Notes under the pieces: generated by a model
The model's input: only the letters and a program-made list of their open reading frames with translations
The model's database searches: none
Told to the model about the DNA's origin: nothing
In this document: positions 58,825 to 64,000 of the stretch, in pieces
How positions within the stretch are numbered: the first letter of the stretch is position 1
Layout: each line of letters begins with the position of its first letter
Position numbers and translations under genes: made by a program
DNA from: Couchioplanes caeruleus
Lineage (GTDB): Bacteria > Actinomycetota > Actinomycetes > Mycobacteriales > Micromonosporaceae
Reading direction: 5' to 3'
Length of the DNA stretch: 64,000 nucleotides
Assembly: GCF_003751945.1 (NCBI RefSeq)
Contig: NZ_RJKL01000001.1
Coordinates: 5,580,001 to 5,644,000, forward strand

Positions 58825-59616
58825 TTACCCCCGGGTGTGGCCAGCCATGCCTGTGGTCTGCACATCGCCTCCCTGCGGGCCCTCGCACTCCAGGGACTCG
58901 TCCTCGTCGAGGGACGCCCACACGACCTTGCCGCCGGCCAGGGCGAGGCTGCCCCAGCGGCTCGCCATCGAGTCGATCAGCAACAGGCCGCGGCCGCCGT
59001 ACGAGGTCACCGGGACCGGGCCGCCGGTGAAGCGGGGCACGACCGGGGACCGGTCGCGCACCGCCACGCTCATGGCGTCGCCCTGCAGCGCCAGCAGGAC
59101 TGTCATATCCGTCCGCGCGTGCGCCACCACGTTGTTGACCATCTCGGTGACGACGATGCACGCCGCCCCGGCCAGGTCGGGCAGCTCCCAGCGGGCGCAC
59201 GCCTCGGTGACCAGCTCCCGGGACCGCCGGGCGGCGCCCACGACCGGTTCCAGGTCGATGGAGAGGAAGTTCTCCGGGGCGGGGCGGCCGAGCGCCGTGA
59301 ACGCCTCCTGGGGGTCCGGCCAGATCGGCAGGCCCGAGCCGTGCCAGTCGCGGGTGTCGCCGGCCGCGCAGATCACGACGTGGGCGCCGGGCCAGTCGGC
59401 CGTCATGCGGGCGACGTCGCGCAGCACGGTGACCGCCTCGGGCTGGCCGACGGTCAGGTCGCGCACGTCGACGACGAGCGCCTCGGGTTGCCCGGCGAGC
59501 ACGTCGAGCAGTGCCTCGCCCACGGCGGGGGCGGAGTCGGCGTCGAGCACCCCGGACAGTCGGACGACCGGATAGGTCTGCCCGCCGTCCACCAGGTGTC
59601 GGACCTCGCTCGGCAT
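58825..59616 (-). CDS. STAS-HATPase fusion, anti-sigma-type regulator
   Basis: 263 residues from ATG 59616 (ATGGAGCG just upstream); longer frames exist but lack support. An N-terminal STAS-like domain (about 3-105: YPVVRLSGVLDADSAPAVGE, VDVRDLTVGQPEAVTVLRDV) has no D-S-G phosphoserine motif. A C-terminal RsbW-like HATPase follows, with N-box VVTEMVNNVVAHARTD and G-box GGRGLLLIDSMASRWG. Fusing an antagonist-like domain to an anti-sigma kinase suggests an internally regulated switch protein. No sigma factor lies nearby. Confidence 0.88.
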   Translation of the reverse strand: MPSEVRHLVDGGQTYPVVRLSGVLDADSAPAVGEALLDVLAGQPEALVVDVRDLTVGQPEAVTVLRDVARMTADWPGAHVVICAAGDTRDWHGSGLPIWPDPQEAFTALGRPAPENFLSIDLEPVVGAARRSRELVTEACARWELPDLAGAACIVVTEMVNNVVAHARTDMTVLLALQGDAMSVAVRDRSPVVPRFTGGPVPVTSYGGRGLLLIDSMASRWGSLALAGGKVVWASLDEDESLECEGPQGGDVQTTGMAGHTRG

Positions 59617-59756
59617 GATCGCTCCATTGTGCATAACGAGTAGGGCACTCGCATTCCCGCGGGAACGAAATTTTAGGGGGATTTGCCCGAATTGGTGCAT
59701 AAGCGAGGCATGGTCATGCGCTGGTTGTACCCCTTGTGCCGCCGCTCATGCACGCC

Positions 59757-60656
59757 TCAGCGGGCGGCGGGATGCAGACGCGCTTGCTCGGCCCGACGTT
59801 TCGACGAGGCCCGGACGGTCGCGTGGTGGTGCTGCGGCTCGGCGTACCGGGTCAGGGCGATCACCGCGCCGAGCGTCACCACGAAGCCGACGCCGGCCAG
59901 CCACTCCCGGCCCGGGTGGATCCGGTCGCCGAGCAGCAGCAGGCCGACGATCGCCGCCGGCACCGCGCCCGCGGCGTCCATCGCGGCGACCGCGGCGGTG
60001 GTCGAGCCCCGCTGCATGGCGAGGCCGAGCAGGAGCTGACCCACGATCGAGTGGGCGATCAGCAGATAGAGCAGCGGGTCGGAGACGAAGTCCCCGGCGG
60101 AACCCGCCATCGCCAGCGGCCGGGCCGCGATCGCCGCCGCCGAGAAGGCGATGCCGGCGAGGGAGCCCAGCACGACGGAACCGAGCGCGCCGTGCAGGCG
60201 TACCGCGAAGAAGCCGAGCACCGCGATCACCGCGATCGCGACGGCGAGGCCGATCACCCCGGACGTGCCGAGCTGGCGCGAATGCGCCGGCTGTGCCGAC
60301 AGCACGAGCGCGGTGATGCCGCCCAGCAGCAACGCCAGTAGCGCAACCTCCGCCACAGGCAGGGTCCACTTCAGCACCAGGACGCCGAGCAGCGCCGTCA
60401 CCCCCAGTCCCGCCGCCACGCTGGCCTGCACCAGGAAGAGCGGCAGGTCGCGGCGCGCCAGGAAGGCGAGGACGAACCCCAGGACCTGACAGATCAGCCC
60501 CAGCAGATAGGTACGGTGACACGCGAGCCGAACGAGCAGTTGCGGGTCGAAAGTGTGATGCACGCTCGTGCGCGCCGCCGCCACCGACTGCAGCATGTTC
60601 GCCACGCCGTACGCGGCGATCATCGCTGCGAGGAAGAACCAGCCGGCGGACATCAC
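59757..60656 (-). CDS. EamA/DMT-like integral membrane transporter
   Basis: 299 residues with nine or ten transmembrane helices. The two-repeat arrangement (LPLFLVQASVAAGLGVTALL; GSTTAAVAAMDAAGAVPAAI, then VGLLLLGDRIHPGREW) with an acidic residue before the last helix pair resembles drug/metabolite transporter (EamA, DUF6-like) proteins. The histidine/arginine-rich C-terminus (YAEPQHHHATVRASSKRR) is cytoplasmic. Substrate unknown. It precedes hisN by about 50 bases on the same strand order (hisN is upstream). Confidence 0.82.
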   Translation of the reverse strand: MMSAGWFFLAAMIAAYGVANMLQSVAAARTSVHHTFDPQLLVRLACHRTYLLGLICQVLGFVLAFLARRDLPLFLVQASVAAGLGVTALLGVLVLKWTLPVAEVALLALLLGGITALVLSAQPAHSRQLGTSGVIGLAVAIAVIAVLGFFAVRLHGALGSVVLGSLAGIAFSAAAIAARPLAMAGSAGDFVSDPLLYLLIAHSIVGQLLLGLAMQRGSTTAAVAAMDAAGAVPAAIVGLLLLGDRIHPGREWLAGVGFVVTLGAVIALTRYAEPQHHHATVRASSKRRAEQARLHPAAR

Positions 60657-60705
60657 TGAGCGAGAATAGACCAGCGACGCCTGCGCCCGGAGGACGAACG
60701 GTCCG

Positions 60706-61509
60706 TCAGGCCCGGCCGCGAGCCAGCCGCTCGAGGATCTCCTCGTGCAGGTGGCCGTTGGACGCGATGGAGCTGCCGTCGCCGGGCGCGCGGTGCCCGG
60801 CCAGATCGGTGAAGCTGCCCCCGGCCTCGGTGACGATGGGTATCAGCGCGGCCACGTCCCACAGCGACAGCTCCGGCTCGACCATGACGTCGAGGGCGCC
60901 CTCGGCGAGCAGCATGTAGCCGTAGAAGTCCCCGTACGCCCGGCTGCGCCAGCAGTCGCGCATCAGCCCGAGCATCGGCTCGAGGTATCCGCCCTCCTCC
61001 CAGCTCGGCAGGCTGGAGTAGCAGAAGCTGGCGTCGCCGAGCTTGCCGACCGCGGAGACGGACAGCCGGGTGGCGGCGTGCTGGTGCTTGCCTGCGTAGG
61101 CGCCGTGGCCGAGCGCGCCCCACCAGCGGCGGCCCAGCGCGGGCGCGGACACGAGCCCCGCGACCGGCCGCTCGCCCTCCATGAGCGCGATGAGCGTGCC
61201 CCAGACCGGGACGCCGCGGATGAAGTTCTTGGTGCCGTCGATCGGGTCGATGACCCAGTGCCGGTTGCCCGCGCCGGCCGGCGCGGTGCCGCTGCCGAAC
61301 TCCTCGCCGATCACGCCGTCGCGCGGCCGGGCCCGCGCCAGCGTCGACCGGATCGCCTGCTCGACGGCGGTGTCGGCGTCCGAGACAGGGGTAAGGTCCG
61401 GCTTGGACTCCACATGCAGGTCGAGGGCCCGAAACCGGGCCATGGAGATCGAGTCGGCGGTGTCGGCCAGGAGGTGGGCCAGGGCGAGGTCGTCGGCGTA
61501 CGAAGCCAT
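60706..61509 (-). CDS. hisN: Histidinol-phosphatase, inositol-monophosphatase family
   Basis: 267 residues. Metal-dependent phosphatase motifs: VIGEEFG (Glu-Glu), WVIDPIDGTKNFIRG (D-P-I-D-G-T) and the late ELSLWDVAALIPIVTEAGG (W-D-x-A). This IMPase-type enzyme performs the histidinol-phosphate step in actinobacteria. The aroA-rsgA-hisN order is conserved in the phylum and supports the assignment over a generic IMPase. Confidence 0.93.
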   Translation of the reverse strand: MASYADDLALAHLLADTADSISMARFRALDLHVESKPDLTPVSDADTAVEQAIRSTLARARPRDGVIGEEFGSGTAPAGAGNRHWVIDPIDGTKNFIRGVPVWGTLIALMEGERPVAGLVSAPALGRRWWGALGHGAYAGKHQHAATRLSVSAVGKLGDASFCYSSLPSWEEGGYLEPMLGLMRDCWRSRAYGDFYGYMLLAEGALDVMVEPELSLWDVAALIPIVTEAGGSFTDLAGHRAPGDGSSIASNGHLHEEILERLARGRA

Positions 61510-61547
61510 GCGGGCACGCTAGCGGATCACGCGCTGCCGGCGCGGCG

Positions 61548-62666
61548 TCACTCGGGCTGGTCGCGCACGTCCAGTTCCCCGGCACGGCTGCTGAGAAGCC
61601 GGCGGTACGACGCGAGCCGGCGCGCGTCCGCCTTGCCGGTCGCCACCCAGGCGTCCAGCGTGCAGTCGACGTCCGCGGCCGTGTGCCCGCAGTTGGGCGG
61701 GCAGTCGACCGTCCCCTCGACCAGGTCGGGAAAGCCGTGCAACAGGCTCTCCGCGCTCACGTGCGCCAGTCCGAAGCTGCGGATCCCGGGCGTGTCGATG
61801 ATCCAGCCGGGGTCGCCCTTCTTCTTGACCCGGGGCAGGCGCAGCGCCACGGCGCTGGTCGAGGTGTGCCGCCCCTTGCCCACCGCGCTGACCACGCCGA
61901 CCGCCCGCAGGGCGTCCGGGACCAGGCGGTTCACCAGCGTCGACTTCCCGACGCCGGAGTGACCGACCAGCACCGAGATGCGGTCGGCGAGGTGCTCGCG
62001 CAGCTCGCTCAGGTCGCTGTCCGGCTCGACCAGCACGTACGGCAGATCCAGCTCGGCGTAGTAGTCCAGCACCGGCGCGGGCCCGGCGAGGTCGGCCTTG
62101 GTCAGGCACAGCAGCGGTTCGACGTCGGCGTCGTACGCGGCCACCAGGCACCGGTCGATGAACCCCGTGCGCGGCGGCGGATCGGCCAGCGCGCTGACGA
62201 TCACGAGCTGGTCGGCGTTGGCCACGACGACCCGCTCGAGCCGGCCCTCGGGCGTGGTGTCGTCGTCGTCGGCCGTGCGGCGCAGCACGGAGGTGCGTTC
62301 GGCGATGCGCACGATGCGGGCCAGCGCCCCCGGCGTGCCGGAGACGTCGCCGACCAGTGCCACCCGGTCGCCCACCACGACGGACTTGCGGCCCAGCTCG
62401 CGGGCGCGCATCGCGGTGACGATCTCGTCCTCGCTGTCCGAGTCCTCGCGGACACAGCCGTAGCGGCCCCGGTCGACGGTGATCACCAGCGCGCCGACGG
62501 CGTCCTCGTGCTTGGGGCGGGTCCGGGTGCGCGGGCGCGACGACCGGCCCGGACGGACCCGGACGTCATCCTCGTCGTACTCCCGCTTGCGTGCCGGCAG
62601 CTTCAGCTCCCTGTCACCAGGCCGGCCCAGAGCTCGGGGAACTCGGGCAGCGTCTTGGACGTACAC
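61548..62666 (-). CDS. rsgA: Ribosome small-subunit GTPase RsgA
   Basis: The longest frame starts at GTG 62666, but that would overlap aroA by 64 bases. A CTG at 62606, overlapping the aroA stop as CTGA, would give 352 residues beginning LKLPARKREYDEDDV and fits the family better. OB-fold N-terminal domain; a circularly permuted GTPase with LTKADL (G4 first), GHSGVGKST (P-loop) and DTPGI; and a zinc knuckle DCPPNCGHTAADVDC (Cys-Cys-His-Cys). It acts in late 30S maturation. The DDDD run in RRTADDDDTTPEG is an acidic insertion. Confidence 0.93.
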   Translation of the reverse strand: MYVQDAARVPRALGRPGDRELKLPARKREYDEDDVRVRPGRSSRPRTRTRPKHEDAVGALVITVDRGRYGCVREDSDSEDEIVTAMRARELGRKSVVVGDRVALVGDVSGTPGALARIVRIAERTSVLRRTADDDDTTPEGRLERVVVANADQLVIVSALADPPPRTGFIDRCLVAAYDADVEPLLCLTKADLAGPAPVLDYYAELDLPYVLVEPDSDLSELREHLADRISVLVGHSGVGKSTLVNRLVPDALRAVGVVSAVGKGRHTSTSAVALRLPRVKKKGDPGWIIDTPGIRSFGLAHVSAESLLHGFPDLVEGTVDCPPNCGHTAADVDCTLDAWVATGKADARRLASYRRLLSSRAGELDVRDQPE

Positions 62667-63886
62667 GCTACGTCGGTGAGGTCGATCCCCCCGACGGCGA
62701 GGCCGATCACGGCCGCGGCGTGGGCCATCCGGTGGTCGGCGTAGGTCTCGAAGGTCGTCGCCCGCAGCGGCCGGGGCGTGATGTCCAGGCCGTCGGGGTG
62801 CTCCACCACCCCGGCGCCGGCCTTGGTGAGCTCGCGGGCCAGCGCGGCGATGCGGTCGGTCTCGTGGCCGCGGATGTGGGCCACCCCGCGCAGCGAGGAC
62901 GGCGAGGAGGCGAGCGTGGCGAGGGCGGCGACGACCGGGGTCAGCTCACTGACCTCGGACAGGTCGGCGTCGATGCCGTGCAGGGTGCCCGTGCCCCGCA
63001 CGGTGAGCCCGTCGTCGTCCTGGCTCACCTCGGCGCCGAGCCCGGTGAGCAGCTCCGCGAGGGCGCCGACCGGCTGCCAGCTCTCGCGGGGCCAGCCGGC
63101 CAGTGTCACCGACCCGCCCGTGACCATGGCGGCGCCGAAGAACGGCGCGGCGCCGGAAAGGTCGGGCTCGATCCGCCAGGTCCGTCCGCTCAGGGCGCCC
63201 GGCTCGACGGCCCAGACGTCCGCCTCGCTCTCGTCCACGACGGCTCCGGCCGCCCGCAGCATGTGGGTGGTCATCCGCAGATGCGGCGCGGACGGCACGG
63301 GCGGCCCCTCGTGCCGCAGCACGAGACCCTTGGCGAAGCGCGGCGCCGACAGCAGCAGGCCCGACACGAACTGGCTGGAGGCCGAGGCGTCGATGACGGC
63401 CGAGCCGCCGTCGACCGCGCCGGTGCCGCGCACGACGAGCGGCAGGCCGCCCTCGGGCGACGAGTCGATGACGACGCCGAGGGACCGCAACGCCTCCACG
63501 ATCGGCCGCAGCGGGCGGTTGCGGGCGTGGGGGTCGCCGTCGAACGTGACCGTGCCCTCGGCCAGCGCGGCCACCGGCGGTGCGAACCGCATGACGGTGC
63601 CGGCCAGGCCGACGTCGATGGTGGCGGGCCCGCGCAGCGGTCCCGGCTCGACCGGCCAGACCTCCGCGCCGGACGAGTCGATCCCGGTGCCCAGTGCCCG
63701 CAGGCCGGCGGCCATCAGCGTGGTGTCGCGGGCCCGCAGCGGGCGATGGATCTCGCCGGGGCCGTCGGCGAGGGCGCTGAGCACGAGGGCCCGCGCGGTC
63801 ATCGACTTGGAGCCGGGCAGCCGCACGGTCGCGGAGACGGGCCCCGTGGCGACGGGCGCGGTCCAGGGTCGGGCTTCTGCGGTCAC
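62603..63886 (-). CDS. aroA: 3-phosphoshikimate 1-carboxyvinyltransferase (EPSP synthase)
   Basis: 427 residues from GTG 63886. The PEP/shikimate-3-phosphate site is clear: LPGSKSMTARALVL (Lys), GLAGTVMRFAPP, the SSQFVSGLLL loop, DLSGAAPFFGAA with the catalytic Asp in SEVSELTPVVAALA, HETDRIAALARELTKAG and YADHRMAHAAAVIG. It is the penultimate step of chorismate synthesis. It heads the aroA-rsgA-hisN unit. Family class (I or II) cannot be fixed by eye. Confidence 0.96.
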   Translation of the reverse strand: MTAEARPWTAPVATGPVSATVRLPGSKSMTARALVLSALADGPGEIHRPLRARDTTLMAAGLRALGTGIDSSGAEVWPVEPGPLRGPATIDVGLAGTVMRFAPPVAALAEGTVTFDGDPHARNRPLRPIVEALRSLGVVIDSSPEGGLPLVVRGTGAVDGGSAVIDASASSQFVSGLLLSAPRFAKGLVLRHEGPPVPSAPHLRMTTHMLRAAGAVVDESEADVWAVEPGALSGRTWRIEPDLSGAAPFFGAAMVTGGSVTLAGWPRESWQPVGALAELLTGLGAEVSQDDDGLTVRGTGTLHGIDADLSEVSELTPVVAALATLASSPSSLRGVAHIRGHETDRIAALARELTKAGAGVVEHPDGLDITPRPLRATTFETYADHRMAHAAAVIGLAVGGIDLTDVACTSKTLPEFPELWAGLVTGS

Positions 63887-63914
63887 GGACCCATTCTGCC
63901 GGTCGGGTATGACA

Positions 63915-63985
63915 GCCGCCGCGCGCGGCCCGCCGCTGCGCCGCCGGGCGGCTTGTCACCGCCCGCCGCCGCGCGCGGCCCGCCG
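63915..63985. repeat. 21-bp direct repeat upstream of aroA
   Basis: The same 21-base GC-only word (GCCGCCGCGCGCGGCCCGCC plus G) occurs at 63915-63935 and 63965-63985, 50 bases apart. The internal GCCGCGCGCGGC is self-complementary. No gene is evident from 63887 to the window edge. Confidence 0.55.
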
Positions 63986-64000
63986 GACACGCGGCCCGCT

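Overview
The window is a contiguous chromosomal stretch of a high-GC actinobacterium. The closest fit is the Micromonosporaceae (Actinoplanes or Micromonospora type). This rests on the very GC-rich codon use, the actinobacteria-restricted families present (UPF0182, DUF5679, DUF5709, SCO6745, DUF3558, LysX, MEDS-type anti-sigma proteins), the frequent GTG starts, and a chemoreceptor that would suit a motile-spore genus. Genus assignment is inference. No insertion sequence, prophage, integrase or CRISPR array was seen.

Layout. 1-10.1 kb is a conserved housekeeping block: an AarF/UbiB kinase (cut by the left edge), a ThiF-like zinc protein, a DUF5679 zinc ribbon, a YgjP-like metallopeptidase, a zinc-dependent metalloprotease, a PDZ plus Lon-type membrane protease and a large UPF0182 membrane protein. 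A cluster of DnaA boxes sits at 1823-1907. An initiator tRNA (10255) follows. 10.7-13.1 kb is an orphan type VII secretion-type cassette. 13.1-18.5 kb is accessory DNA with small secreted, lipoprotein and membrane proteins, an XRE regulator and decayed fragments. 18.5-24.8 kb pairs the bifunctional lysyl-lipid synthase/lysyl-tRNA synthetase LysX with a divergent operon of two paralogous membrane-anchored esterase-like proteins (one apparently dead) and an SGNH hydrolase lipoprotein.

24.9-28.8 kb is a decaying biosynthetic-looking locus: a truncated ATP-grasp-like ORF, a GNAT enzyme, a cupin joined to a methionyl-tRNA-synthetase-like enzyme, and a DAO-type flavoenzyme. The last three together carry about five frameshifts. 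29.3-33.3 kb is an intact MacB/FtsX-type ABC exporter with its own two-component system. 34.0-38.6 kb has two ABC membrane genes, an ABC ATPase whose Walker A half is missing, and a chemoreceptor. 38.9-45.7 kb holds a STAS remnant, a second identical initiator tRNA, an enoyl-CoA hydratase, a secreted lamin-tail protein, a Cys-cluster/pentapeptide-repeat protein, TerC, a repeat-rich protein and a spermidine-synthase-like enzyme.

45.8-53.8 kb carries the DUF1800/DUF1501 pair, a MEDS/HATPase regulator, malQ overlapping an antitoxin-like gene, and a GH46 chitosanase with a discoidin domain. 53.8-56.2 kb has two GH16-fold proteins; one is a normal laminarinase with a ricin-type lectin domain, the other has lost its catalytic motif. 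56.4-60.7 kb has a second two-component system, DUF5709, a STAS-HATPase fusion and an EamA-like transporter. The right end (60.7-63.9 kb) is the conserved hisN-rsgA-aroA block.

The most interesting signals are the off-origin DnaA-box cluster, the LysX/esterase-pair neighbourhood, and the cupin::MetRS-like/flavoenzyme locus, which looks like an undescribed pathway now being lost. All family assignments were made by eye from motifs; no database search was run.
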